Of a DNA stretch of 64,000 nt, positions 26,730-35,756 are shown in pieces (positions within the stretch are counted from its first letter, which is position 1; each line of letters opens with the position of its first letter). The DNA is from Pseudomonas sp. JUb42. Lineage in GTDB: Bacteria > Pseudomonadota > Gammaproteobacteria > Pseudomonadales > Pseudomonadaceae. The notes under the pieces are model-generated. The model was not told the DNA's origin, made no database searches, and was given only the letters and a program-made list of their open reading frames with translations. Location: contig NZ_JANUFD010000011.1 in the NCBI RefSeq assembly GCF_024807945.1, forward strand, positions 62,001 to 126,000. The letters run 5' to 3'. The position numbers and the translations under genes are program-made.

Positions 26730-27250
26730 TCGTCCTGGGGCGCCAGGTCCCGCGCATAGCGCTGGGCATTGTGGACATAGTGGGCGGCGCTGGCCTCAAG
26801 CATTTTCTTCTGGATGTCGGTCAGCTCGCGCACAACCTTGCCGGGCGAGCCCATGACCAGGGAACCGTCGGGAATCACCTTGCCCTCGCCGATCAGCGAG
26901 TTGGCGCCGATGATGCAGTACTTGCCGATCTTTGCGCCGTTGAGAATCACCGCGTTGATGCCGATCAGGCTGTAATCGTCGACGCTGCAACCGTGCAGCA
27001 TGGCGTTATGGCCAATGGTTACGCCCTTGCCGATGTCCAGAGGCGAGCCCATGTCCGTGTGCATCACGGTGCCATCCTGCACATTGCTGTTCTCGCCGAT
27101 ATGGATCAGCTCGTTGTCGCCGCGCAATACCGCGTTGAACCAGACACTGGCGCCAGCTTCCAGCTTGACCTTGCCGATCAGCGTGGCGTTTGGGGCCACC
27201 CAGCTTTGCGGGTCGGTTTCGACGCGGGCATCACCCAGTCGGTATTTCAT
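26726..27250 (-). CDS. Gamma-class carbonic anhydrase family protein
   Basis: Left-handed beta-helix (hexapeptide repeat) protein of 174 residues, similar to YrdA/PaaY-type gamma-carbonic anhydrases. Metal ligands fit the pattern: His in MHTDMGSP, and GHNAMLHGC supplying the other histidines. Hexapeptide repeats run from about residue 20 to 140, followed by a C-terminal helix (LTDIQKKMLEASAAHYVHNA). ATG 27250 is chosen. Downstream is the overlapping DUF1289 gene; upstream is the NudL-type gene on the same strand. Confidence 0.9.
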   Translation of the reverse strand: MKYRLGDARVETDPQSWVAPNATLIGKVKLEAGASVWFNAVLRGDNELIHIGENSNVQDGTVMHTDMGSPLDIGKGVTIGHNAMLHGCSVDDYSLIGINAVILNGAKIGKYCIIGANSLIGEGKVIPDGSLVMGSPGKVVRELTDIQKKMLEASAAHYVHNAQRYARDLAPQDE

Positions 27251-27293
27251 ACGGTTGTCCTCAGGCAGGCCATGCTCGAACGGCTGGCGCTTT

Positions 27294-27893
27294 TTATAAG
27301 GTAATCGAGTGTGCGGGCGGCTGATGCAGGCTGATCTTGCTGTCATAGAGCACATTGATCAGCTCGACGATCATGATCGCGGTCAGGCCCCAGATCTTGT
27401 ACTCGCCAAAGCGATAACTGGGCACATACCAGCTACGGCCCTGGTAATCGATGCGATGGGTATGTTCGCGCACGTCCTGGCGAAAGAATGACAGCGGCAC
27501 ACTGAACACCGCAGCGATTTCGCCGTCGTTGGGTCGGTATTCGACAAAATCCGGAATCACCCCGACATAAGGCGTGACCTTGATCCCATGCTTGGAGATC
27601 AGCGGGCTCAGCGGGCCGATGATTTCGACCAGCCCTGGCGGCAGGCCAATCTCTTCTTCCGCTTCGCGCAGTGCGGTGAAGACCAGGTCAGGGTCTTCGG
27701 GGTCGCGGCGGCCACCGGGAAACGCCACTTCGCCGCCATGGGTCGACAGACCGCTGGCGCGCAGGGTCAGGATCAGCTCGGGGTCGTCACTGCGGGTAAT
27801 GGGCACCAACACCGCAGCCTCGGGAAAACGTCGATCCGTCTCCAGAGTACTCGGCGTATGACTGCTTACTCGTCGAAGTAGCTCGTCCAGCAT
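27294..27893 (-). CDS. Nudix hydrolase, CoA pyrophosphatase type (NudL-like)
   Basis: A 199-residue Nudix enzyme that probably hydrolyses coenzyme A or acyl-CoA to 3',5'-ADP and phosphopantetheine. The extended family signature upstream of the Nudix box is LTLRASGLSTHGGEVAFPGG, and the Nudix box follows with GGRRDPE, then REAEEEIGL, matching GX5EX7REUXEEXGU. It lies 43 bases upstream of the carbonic-anhydrase-like gene on the same strand, and is divergent from the second Nudix gene. Confidence 0.88.
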   Translation of the reverse strand: MLDELLRRVSSHTPSTLETDRRFPEAAVLVPITRSDDPELILTLRASGLSTHGGEVAFPGGRRDPEDPDLVFTALREAEEEIGLPPGLVEIIGPLSPLISKHGIKVTPYVGVIPDFVEYRPNDGEIAAVFSVPLSFFRQDVREHTHRIDYQGRSWYVPSYRFGEYKIWGLTAIMIVELINVLYDSKISLHQPPAHSITL

Positions 27894-28026
27894 GGGAAAT
27901 CTCGATTTGTTGCCTACCCCGCATCATGCACCAAAGCGAGCCAGCGCCCAAGTCCTTGTAGGACAACTTGCCGAGTCGTGACAGGACACGCCAAGATAGC
28001 AGCTGACCAAGGACAAGAAAGCCACC

Positions 28027-28569
28027 ATGAAATTTTGCAGCCAGTGCGGCCATACCGTCATACAGCGCATTCCCGAGGGCGATAGCCGCTTGCGCTATGT
28101 CTGTGAACAGTGTCAGACCATTCACTACCAGAACCCGAATATCGTCGCCGGCAGCCTGCCGACCTGGGGCCGTCAAGTGCTGCTGTGTCGCCGTGCCATC
28201 GAACCGCGCCTGGGCTACTGGACCCTGCCCGCCGGTTTCATGGAGAACGGCGAGACCATGGAACAGGCCGCACGCCGGGAAACAGTAGAAGAAGCCTGCG
28301 CCAACCTGAAAGACCTGCAGCTTTATATGCTGGTGGACGTCCCGCACATCAGCCAGGTTCATGTGTTCTACCGCGCCGAACTGGCCAGCCTGGATTTCGC
28401 CGCCGGTCCCGAGAGCCTGGAAGTACGGCTGTTCGACGAAGCCGACATTCCCTGGTCCGAGCTGGCGTTCATGACAGTGCACAAAACCCTGGAATGCTTC
28501 TTCGCTGACCGCAAGCTTGAGGTATATCCTGTGCGCACTGACGCGCTGCCACCTTCACGGCCCATTTAA
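28027..28569 (+). CDS. Nudix hydrolase with N-terminal zinc ribbon
   Basis: A 180-residue Nudix hydrolase beginning with a zinc ribbon (CSQCGH and CEQCQT) and then the Nudix domain. The Nudix box is GFMENGE then RRETVEEACA; the glycine normally near its end (EEXGU) is cysteine here, while the catalytic RE and EE pairs are intact. Probably an ADP-ribose or related nucleotide-diphosphate hydrolase; substrate unknown. It is divergent from the CoA pyrophosphatase gene and 60 bases upstream of the L,D-transpeptidase-like gene. Confidence 0.88.
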   Translation: MKFCSQCGHTVIQRIPEGDSRLRYVCEQCQTIHYQNPNIVAGSLPTWGRQVLLCRRAIEPRLGYWTLPAGFMENGETMEQAARRETVEEACANLKDLQLYMLVDVPHISQVHVFYRAELASLDFAAGPESLEVRLFDEADIPWSELAFMTVHKTLECFFADRKLEVYPVRTDALPPSRPI

Positions 28570-28629
28570 CTTACCGGGCAACGCGCCGATATATCGATTT
28601 TACAGCTGTTTTTTGGGGATACCGTTTCG

Positions 28630-29193
28630 ATGCGCTGGTTGCTCGCCCTCTTCTGCTTTTCATTTATTTCGCTGTCTCAGGCCGCCTTCACCCAGACAAT
28701 CGTGCCCAAGGGCAGCGAGCAGGCATTCATCGGCAACAAGGTGATCAACACCGAGAACATTGCCGACCGCAAGATCGAGAAAGTGCTGATCCTCAAGTCC
28801 GCCCATCAGCTGCAATTGATCAGCGGCGGCGAAGCCCTGAAAACCTATCGTATTTCCCTGGGCAAACAGCCCAAGGGCGCCAAGCTGCAGGAAGGCGATC
28901 AGCGCACGCCGGAAGGTTTCTACTGGCTCGACTGGCGCAAGCCCAGCAATAACTTCAACCTGTCGATGCACATTTCCTACCCCAACGTCAGCGACTCGGC
29001 CCGTGCCCGCCGCGAAGGCGTCAAGCCGGGCAGCATGATCATGATTCACGGCACGCCGATCGATGAGGAATATCCGGAGTGGTATTTCCATACTCTGGAC
29101 TGGACCAACGGCTGCATCGCGATGAAAAACACCGATATGCGCGAAGTCTGGGATCTGGTGAAGGACGGCACGATGATTGAGATCAGGCCTTAG
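28630..29193 (+). CDS. L,D-transpeptidase (YkuD) family periplasmic protein
   Basis: A 187-residue protein with a signal peptide (MRWLLALFCFSFISLSQA) and a YkuD catalytic domain. The conserved His is in MIMIHGTPIDEEYP and the catalytic Cys in DWTNGCIAMKNTDM. This is the TxGC variant seen in YafK/DpaA-like members rather than the SHGC of classic enzymes, so it could crosslink or cleave peptidoglycan peptides. It follows the Nudix gene on the same strand. A REP pair lies just downstream. Confidence 0.88.
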   Translation: MRWLLALFCFSFISLSQAAFTQTIVPKGSEQAFIGNKVINTENIADRKIEKVLILKSAHQLQLISGGEALKTYRISLGKQPKGAKLQEGDQRTPEGFYWLDWRKPSNNFNLSMHISYPNVSDSARARREGVKPGSMIMIHGTPIDEEYPEWYFHTLDWTNGCIAMKNTDMREVWDLVKDGTMIEIRP

Positions 29194-29236
29194 GGATTGG
29201 ATGAGGTTCGACGCAAATAATGTGGGAGCGCATTTG

Positions 29237-29327
29237 GTGGGAGCGAATTCATTCGCGAAAGCGGTGTTGCAGGCGACATATATGCGCTGAATGTACCGGC
29301 TTCTTCGCGAATGAGTTCGCTCCTACA
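29237..29327. repeat. REP-pair hairpin (copy 3) with a truncated extra arm
   Basis: Left arm 29237-29259 (GTGGGAGCGAATTC...) and right arm 29304-29327 (...GAGTTCGCTCCTACA). Immediately before it, 29221-29233 reads TGTGGGAGCGCAT, a broken copy of the start of the left arm in tandem. It lies between the L,D-transpeptidase-like gene and the convergent YqfO-like gene. Confidence 0.85.
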
Positions 29328-29350
29328 GAACGCCCATAATTCATGACAGA

Positions 29351-29662
29351 TCAGAAATCTTCCAGCCGCCAGACCTCGTAAGCCGGGGTTTCGTAGGGAT
29401 GGCTCTGCTTGAGCGCCATCACCACCGACTGAATCAGCTCGTCAGCCACGACCAGCTCGACCTTCCATTCGTCCACCCGCTCAACCTCGCCAGCCTGCCC
29501 GATAAACGGCGTTGCACCGTCCAGCGGGCGAAACTGGCCCTGGCCGAGCACCTGCCAGGCGCAGCGGTCATAGTCGCCGATCCGCCCTGCTCCAGCGGCG
29601 AATACGGCGTCCTTGACCTGCTCCACATGGCTCGGTGGCACGAAGAAGGCGAGCTTGTACAT
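29351..29662 (-). CDS. YqfO/NIF3-like (CutA-fold) small protein
   Basis: A 103-residue protein similar to the inserted domain of NIF3/YqfO proteins, with a ferredoxin-like fold related to CutA. Seen: LAFFVPPSHVEQVKDAVFAAGAGRIGDYDRCAWQ and the C-terminal SHPYETPAYEVW. A possible metal or nucleotide-binding trimer; role unknown. It lies 7 bases downstream of purL on the same strand, so it is probably read from the purL transcript. Confidence 0.85.
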   Translation of the reverse strand: MYKLAFFVPPSHVEQVKDAVFAAGAGRIGDYDRCAWQVLGQGQFRPLDGATPFIGQAGEVERVDEWKVELVVADELIQSVVMALKQSHPYETPAYEVWRLEDF

Positions 29663-29669
29663 CGGCTGC

Positions 29670-32600
29670 TTAGTTCACCCACACGCGAGCGTTACGGAAC
29701 ATGCGCATCCACGCCGCATCTTCGCTCCACTCATCCGGACGCCAGGAGTTCTGCACGGCACGGAACACCCGCTCAGGGTGCGGCATCATGATGGTGACGC
29801 GACCGTCGCGGCTGGTCAGACCGGCAATGCCACGCGGCGAACCGTTCGGGTTGGCCGGGTAGGCTTCGGTGACCTTGCCGTGGTTGTCGACGAAACGTAC
29901 GGCAATGGTGCCGGACACGTCGGCCTGCAGCAGGGACTCGTCATTGGCGAACTCGGCATGGCCTTCACCGTGGGCGATGGCGATCGGCATACGCGAACCG
30001 GCCATGCCTTGCAGGAAGATCGATGGCGACTCCTGAACCTGAACCATGGCGACACGGGCTTCGAACTGCTCGGAGCGGTTACGCACGAAGTGCGGCCACA
30101 GCTCGGTACCCGGGATCAGCTCGTGCAGGTTGGACAACATCTGGCAACCGTTGCACACGCCCAGGGTGAAGCTGTCGGTACGCTCGAAGAAGCCCTGGAA
30201 GGCGTCACGGGCACGGGCGTTGAACAGGGCCGACTTGGCCCAGCCTTCACCGGCGCCGAGCACGTCACCGTAGGAGAAGCCGCCGCAGGCAACCAGGCCC
30301 TTGAACTCGTTCAGGTCAACGCGACCGGCGAGGATATCGCTCATGTGCACATCGATGGCGTTGAAACCGGCGCGGTCGAAGGCCGCAGCCATTTCCACCT
30401 GACCGTTGACGCCCTGCTCACGCAGCACCGCCACTTGCGGACGCACGCCCTTGCGGATGTATGGCGCAGCGATATCGTCGTTGACGTCGAAACCGAGCTT
30501 GGCGCTCAGGCCAGGGTTGTCTTCTTCCAGCAACGTGTCGAATTCCTGATCCGCACACTCGGCGTTATCGCGCAGGCGCTGGATCTGGTAGCTGGTTTCT
30601 GCCCACTGGCGTTGCAGCAGACGGCGCTGGCCGGTGAAGACCGCCTCGCCGTTGAAGCTGATCGCGACTTCGTCGTTGTTCACCGGCTGACCGATGACCG
30701 CGACGCAATCTTCCAGACCGGCAGCACTGAACTGAGCCAGCACTTCGGCGGTGGCGTCCTGACGAACCTGAATCACCGCACCCAGCTCTTCGTTGAACAG
30801 GATCGCCGACAGCTCGGCAGAGGTTTCTGCCAGGCCGTCGAGGTGCAGGTTCAGACCGCAGTGACCGGCAAAGGCCATTTCCAGCACGGAGACCATCAGG
30901 CCGCCGTCGGAACGGTCGTGGTAGGCCAGCAGGTGACCATCGGCGTTAAGGCCCTGGATCACGGCGAAGAACGCCTTCAGGTCTTCAGCATCATCGACGT
31001 CCGGCGCAATGCGGCCGAGCTTGCCGTGGGTCTGGGCAAGAATCGAAGCGCCCATGCGGTTCTGGCCACGGCCCAGATCGATCAGGATCAGATCGGTCTC
31101 GCCCTTGTCCATGCGCAGCTGCGGGGTCAGGGTCTTGCGGATATCAGTGACTGGCGCGAAACCGGTGACGATCAGCGACAGCGGCGAGGTCACGCTCTTC
31201 TCGGCGCCCTCGTCGCTCCAGCGGGTCTTCATGGACATGGAGTCCTTGCCCACCGGAATGGTGATGCCCAGCTCCGGGCACAGCTCCATGCCGACGGCTT
31301 TCACGGTGTCGTACAGGCGTGCGTCTTCACCCGGGTGACCGGCCGCGGACATCCAGTTGGCGGACAGTTTGATATCGGAAATCTTGCCAATGCGCGAAGC
31401 CGCGATATTGGTCAGGGTCTCGCCGATCGCCATACGCCCGGACGCCGGAGCGTCGAGCAGGGCCAGCGGCGTGCGCTCACCCATGGCCATGGCTTCGCCG
31501 GTGTAGACGTCGAAACTGGTGGCGGTCACGGCGCAGTCAGCCACCGGAACCTGCCACGGGCCGACCATCTGGTCACGGGCTACGAGGCCGGTGATGGTAC
31601 GGTCGCCGATGGTGATCAGGAAGCTCTTGCTGGCCACGGCCGGGTGATGCAGCACGCGCTGCACGGAATCTTCCAGCGCGTGGGCGCTTGGGTCGAAGTC
31701 ATCGCCCAGCTCTTGCTCGCGGACCGCCGAACGGTGCATGCGCGGCGCCTTGCCCAGCAGCACTTCCAGCGGCATGTCCACCGGGCTGTTGCCGAAGTGG
31801 CTGTCGGTCACGGTCAGTTGCGGCTCGGCCGTAGCCTCGCCCACTACCGCGAAAGGGCAGCGCTCGCGCTCACAGATGGCTTTGAAGCGCTCGAAGTCTG
31901 CCGCGCCGACCGCCAGGACATAACGCTCCTGGGATTCGTTGCTCCAGATTTCCAGCGGTGCCATGCCCGGCTCGTCATTAGGCACGTTACGCAGTTCGAA
32001 GCGACCACCACGGCCGCCGTCGTTGACCAGCTCAGGGAAGGCATTGGACAGGCCGCCTGCGCCGACGTCATGGATGAAGCTGATCGGGTTCTTGTCACCC
32101 AGCTGCCAGCAACGGTCGATGACTTCCTGGCAACGGCGTTCCATCTCGGGGTTTTCCCGCTGCACGGAAGCGAAGTCCAGGTCCGCCGAACTGGTGCCGG
32201 TGGCCATGGAGGAAGCTGCGCCGCCCCCCAAGCCGATGAGCATGGCCGGGCCGCCCAGGACGATCAGCTTGGAGCCGACCAGGATCTCGCCCTTCTGCAC
32301 GTGCTCTTCGCGGATGTTGCCCATACCGCCAGCGAGCATGATCGGCTTGTGATAGCCGCGCACTTCATCACCGTGAGGGGTGCTGATGGACTGCTCGAAG
32401 GTACGGAAATAGCCGGTCAGGGCCGGACGACCGAATTCGTTGTTGAACGCGGCGCCGCCCAGCGGGCCTTCGATCATGATGTCCAGCGGCGTGACGATGC
32501 GCTCGGGCTTGCCGTACGGCACTTCCCAAGGCTGCTCGAAACCGGGGATGTTCAGGTTGGAAACGGTGAAACCGGTCAGGCCGGCTTTGGGCTTGGCGCC

Positions 32601-33566
32601 ACGACCGGTTGCACCTTCGTCGCGGATCTCGCCGCCGGAACCGGTGGAGGCGCCCGGGAACGGAGCAATTGCGGTCGGGTGGTTGTGCGTCTCGACCTTC
32701 ATCAGGATATGCACCGGCTCCTGCACCGCGCCGTACTGGCGGGTCTCAGGATTCGGGAAGAAACGTCCGGCAACACTGCCGACGATCACTGAAGCGTTGT
32801 CCTTGTAAGCCGACAACACGCCTTCGCTGTGCATGACGTAGGTGTTCTTGATCATGCCGAACAGGCTTTTTTCCTGACTCTCGCCGTCGATATCCCAACT
32901 GGCGTTGAAGATCTTGTGGCGGCAATGTTCGGAGTTGGCCTGGGCGAACATCATCAGTTCGATGTCGTGGGGGTTGCGCCCCAAGCCATTGAAACTGGTG
33001 ACCAGGTAATCGATTTCGTCTTCGGCCAGGGCCAGGCCCAGCTCGACGTTGGCTTTTTCCAGCGCGGCGCGACCGCCACCAAGGATGTCCACCGCCGTCA
33101 GCGGCTTGGGTTCGGCATGGCTGAACAGCCCTTCGGCCTGATCCAGGGACGCCAGCACCAGCTGGGTCATGCGGTCGTGCAGACCGTCGGCAATCAGCTG
33201 GGCCTCGGCTTCGCTGAATTGACCCTCTACATAAAAGGCAATGCCGCGTTCCAGGCGCTGAATCTTGCTCAGGCCGCAGTTACGGGCGATATCGCTGGCC
33301 TTGCTCGACCACGGCGAAATCGTGCCGAAACGCGGCAGTACCAAGAACAGGCGACCACGCGGCTCTTGAACCGGCACACTCGGGCCGTATTTCAGGAGGC
33401 GAGCAAGCACCTGCTGGTCTTCGCCGGTCAGGACGCCGGAGACTTCAGCGAAGTGGGCGAATTCAGCGTACAAGCCACTGACAGCCGAAACTTTTTGTTT
33501 CAGTTGTTCCAGTAATTTGCTGTGGCGGAAGGCGGAAAGGGCAGGAGCACCGCGCAGGATCAACAT
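29670..33566 (-). CDS. purL: Phosphoribosylformylglycinamidine synthase
   Basis: Large single-chain FGAM synthetase of 1298 residues, using FGAR, glutamine and ATP in purine synthesis. ATG 33566 is chosen (MLILRGAPALSAFRHSKLLEQL). Domains: N-terminal PurS-like part, linker, two AIRS-type ATP-binding halves (KVETHNHPTAIAPFPGASTG, DVGAGGLSNAFPEL) and a C-terminal glutamine amidotransferase with nucleophile Cys in GVCNGCQMLSNL and PHPERVFR near the end. Length is as expected for gamma-proteobacteria. Divergent from mltF. Confidence 0.98.
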   Translation of the reverse strand: MLILRGAPALSAFRHSKLLEQLKQKVSAVSGLYAEFAHFAEVSGVLTGEDQQVLARLLKYGPSVPVQEPRGRLFLVLPRFGTISPWSSKASDIARNCGLSKIQRLERGIAFYVEGQFSEAEAQLIADGLHDRMTQLVLASLDQAEGLFSHAEPKPLTAVDILGGGRAALEKANVELGLALAEDEIDYLVTSFNGLGRNPHDIELMMFAQANSEHCRHKIFNASWDIDGESQEKSLFGMIKNTYVMHSEGVLSAYKDNASVIVGSVAGRFFPNPETRQYGAVQEPVHILMKVETHNHPTAIAPFPGASTGSGGEIRDEGATGRGAKPKAGLTGFTVSNLNIPGFEQPWEVPYGKPERIVTPLDIMIEGPLGGAAFNNEFGRPALTGYFRTFEQSISTPHGDEVRGYHKPIMLAGGMGNIREEHVQKGEILVGSKLIVLGGPAMLIGLGGGAASSMATGTSSADLDFASVQRENPEMERRCQEVIDRCWQLGDKNPISFIHDVGAGGLSNAFPELVNDGGRGGRFELRNVPNDEPGMAPLEIWSNESQERYVLAVGAADFERFKAICERERCPFAVVGEATAEPQLTVTDSHFGNSPVDMPLEVLLGKAPRMHRSAVREQELGDDFDPSAHALEDSVQRVLHHPAVASKSFLITIGDRTITGLVARDQMVGPWQVPVADCAVTATSFDVYTGEAMAMGERTPLALLDAPASGRMAIGETLTNIAASRIGKISDIKLSANWMSAAGHPGEDARLYDTVKAVGMELCPELGITIPVGKDSMSMKTRWSDEGAEKSVTSPLSLIVTGFAPVTDIRKTLTPQLRMDKGETDLILIDLGRGQNRMGASILAQTHGKLGRIAPDVDDAEDLKAFFAVIQGLNADGHLLAYHDRSDGGLMVSVLEMAFAGHCGLNLHLDGLAETSAELSAILFNEELGAVIQVRQDATAEVLAQFSAAGLEDCVAVIGQPVNNDEVAISFNGEAVFTGQRRLLQRQWAETSYQIQRLRDNAECADQEFDTLLEEDNPGLSAKLGFDVNDDIAAPYIRKGVRPQVAVLREQGVNGQVEMAAAFDRAGFNAIDVHMSDILAGRVDLNEFKGLVACGGFSYGDVLGAGEGWAKSALFNARARDAFQGFFERTDSFTLGVCNGCQMLSNLHELIPGTELWPHFVRNRSEQFEARVAMVQVQESPSIFLQGMAGSRMPIAIAHGEGHAEFANDESLLQADVSGTIAVRFVDNHGKVTEAYPANPNGSPRGIAGLTSRDGRVTIMMPHPERVFRAVQNSWRPDEWSEDAAWMRMFRNARVWVN

Positions 33567-33768
33567 CTTCGGGACAGCCTCGGGAAGGGGGTGTGCTTTG
33601 AGGCCGTGCATTCTAGCCTAAACGGACCCTTTCGGCACCCGAAACGGCTGAATCCGAGCCAGGCGGTTATCGCTCGTACCTGTCCGGCATCTGAACGGCA
33701 ATTCTCTAGCAGACGCGAGCCTCGCTGTCGAGATATGGCGACGGGTGTCCTTTGCGTATACTGCACCG

Positions 33769-35226
33769 ATGTTTTCCCGATCAGATTTCCGCCCTCGTTG
33801 CGCCAAATGGCTCATCGCCACCGGACTCTTCCTGATGCTCAGCGCCTGTGTGGATAAACCCAACACACTGGAGCGAGTAAAGGAGGACGGTGTACTGCGC
33901 GTGATCACCCGTAACAGCCCGGCCACCTATTTCGAAGATCGCAATGGTGAAACCGGTTTCGAGTACGAACTGGTCAAGCGTTTCGCCGAAAATCTCGGCG
34001 TGGAACTGAAGATCGAAACCGCTGACAACCTCGACGACCTCTTCGACCAGATGCACAAGCCCGGCGGCCCTGTCCTCGCGGCGGCCGGCCTGATCGACAC
34101 GGAGAAACGCAAACAGCAGGTGCGTTTCTCCCATCCTTATCTGGAAGTCACCCCCCAGGTCATCTATCGCAACGGCCAGTCCCGCCCGACTGACGCTGGC
34201 GATCTGGTGGGCAAGCGCATCGTGGTGCTCAAAGGCAGCAGCCACGCCGAACAGCTGGCGGCGCTGAAAGCCAAGAACCCGGCCATCGAATACGAAGAAT
34301 CCGACGCCGTGGAAGTGGTCGACCTGTTGCGCATGGTCGACGAAGGGCAGATCGACCTGACCCTGGTCGACTCCAACGAACTGGCGATGAACCAGGTGTA
34401 CTTCCCCAACGTGCGCGTCGCCTTCGACCTGGGTGAAGCGCGCAACCAGCGCTGGGCCGTGGCCCTGGGTGAAGACAATAGCCTGCTCAACGAGATCAAC
34501 GCCTACCTCGACAAAGTGCAGAAGAACGGCATGCTGCAACAGCTCAAGGACCGTTATTACGGCCATGTCGATGTTCTGGGCTATGTCGGCGCCTACACCT
34601 TCGCCCAGCACTTGCAGGAACGCCTGCCCAAATACCAGAAGAACTTCCAGGCCTCGGCGAAACAGTCCCAGGTGGACTGGCGATTGCTTGCGGCCATCGG
34701 CTATCAGGAATCCCTGTGGCAGCCCGACGTGACGTCAAAAACCGGCGTACGCGGCCTGATGATGCTGACCCAAAATACCGCCCAGGCCATGGGCGTGGCC
34801 AACCGGCTGGATGCCAAACAAAGCATTCAGGGTGGGGCCAAGTACTTTGCCTACATAAAGGAACAGCTGGACGACAAGATAGAAGAGCCGGATCGTACGT
34901 GGCTCGCTCTCGCTTCCTACAACATCGGTAGCGGTCACCTCGACGATGCGCGCAAATTGGCGGAAAACGAGGGCCTGAATCCAAATAAATGGCTCGACGT
35001 TAAAAAAATGCTGCCCCGCCTGTCGCAGAAACAGTGGTACCGCAAGACCCGCTACGGCTACGCCCGGGGTGGCGAACCGGTAAGCTTCGTGGCCAACATC
35101 CGCCGCTATTACGACATCCTCACCTGGGTAACCCAGCCGCAACTGGAAGGCAGCCAGGTCGCCGATGGCAATCTGCATGTACCGGGGGTGGACAAGAAGC
35201 CGCCTGAGCAGGCGCCGAAGTTGTAA
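33769..35226 (+). CDS. mltF: Membrane-bound lytic murein transglycosylase F
   Basis: Outer-membrane lipoprotein of 485 residues: lipobox LFLMLSAC, an ABC-binding-protein-like domain (about 40-265, starting VLRVITRNSPATYFEDRNG) and a C-terminal lysozyme-like SLT domain (about 295-450) with the catalytic Glu in IGYQESLWQPD and TGVRGLMMLTQNTAQAMGV. Cleaves glycan strands of peptidoglycan with 1,6-anhydro ends. ATG 33769 is used; a -10-like TATACT lies just upstream. It is divergent from purL. Confidence 0.97.
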   Translation: MFSRSDFRPRCAKWLIATGLFLMLSACVDKPNTLERVKEDGVLRVITRNSPATYFEDRNGETGFEYELVKRFAENLGVELKIETADNLDDLFDQMHKPGGPVLAAAGLIDTEKRKQQVRFSHPYLEVTPQVIYRNGQSRPTDAGDLVGKRIVVLKGSSHAEQLAALKAKNPAIEYEESDAVEVVDLLRMVDEGQIDLTLVDSNELAMNQVYFPNVRVAFDLGEARNQRWAVALGEDNSLLNEINAYLDKVQKNGMLQQLKDRYYGHVDVLGYVGAYTFAQHLQERLPKYQKNFQASAKQSQVDWRLLAAIGYQESLWQPDVTSKTGVRGLMMLTQNTAQAMGVANRLDAKQSIQGGAKYFAYIKEQLDDKIEEPDRTWLALASYNIGSGHLDDARKLAENEGLNPNKWLDVKKMLPRLSQKQWYRKTRYGYARGGEPVSFVANIRRYYDILTWVTQPQLEGSQVADGNLHVPGVDKKPPEQAPKL

Positions 35227-35273
35227 GTCAGCTGATTCGTTGGAGCGAGGCTTTAAACTGATGCCAGCCGACC

Positions 35274-35756
35274 TTAAACCTTCGCCCGACGCATCCTGAA
35301 AAACTCACTCAACATCGCCCCGCACTCCTCCCCCAGTACCCCGCCCTCATACAGCACCCGATGATTGAGAAAACCCTGGGCAAAGAACTGCCCCTGGCTC
35401 TGCACAATCCCGGCCTTGGGTTCCAGGGCGCCATACACCACGCGCATGATCCGCGAATGCACGATCAAGCCGGCGCACATGCTGCACGGCTCCAGGGTCA
35501 CATAAAGAGTGGTGCCCGGCAGGCGATAGTTGCTGACGGCCTGGGCGGCATCGCGGATGGCGACCATCTCGGCATGGGCGCTCGGGTCATTGCCACTGAT
35601 CGGCCGGTTGAAGCCGCGGCCAACAATGACGCCATCCTGCACCACCACGGCGCCCACGGGCACCTCGCCCAATAGCGCGCCCTCGGCGGCCAGGGCCAAT
35701 GCCTCACGCATGAAATACTGGTCGTTGCTGCGATCAATGATCGGTGGCTGCCTCAT
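35274..35756 (-). CDS. tadA: tRNA-specific adenosine deaminase TadA
   Basis: Zinc deaminase of about 160 residues converting A34 to inosine in tRNA-Arg. Active-site motifs: HAEMVAI (zinc His and catalytic Glu) and TLEPCSMCAGLIVHSRI (two zinc cysteines). The start is one of two adjacent ATG codons (35759 or 35756); AGG seven bases before the second favours 35756. It overlaps or abuts the multicopper oxidase stop, so the two are translationally linked. Confidence 0.95.
   Translation of the reverse strand: MRQPPIIDRSNDQYFMREALALAAEGALLGEVPVGAVVVQDGVIVGRGFNRPISGNDPSAHAEMVAIRDAAQAVSNYRLPGTTLYVTLEPCSMCAGLIVHSRIMRVVYGALEPKAGIVQSQGQFFAQGFLNHRVLYEGGVLGEECGAMLSEFFRMRRAKV

Noticed and set aside
29613..32792. 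Very long plus-strand open frame of 1059 codons
   Set aside because: It lies antisense to purL and comes from GC-rich codon bias; composition (His/Gln/Arg-rich) is not protein-like and purL is certain.
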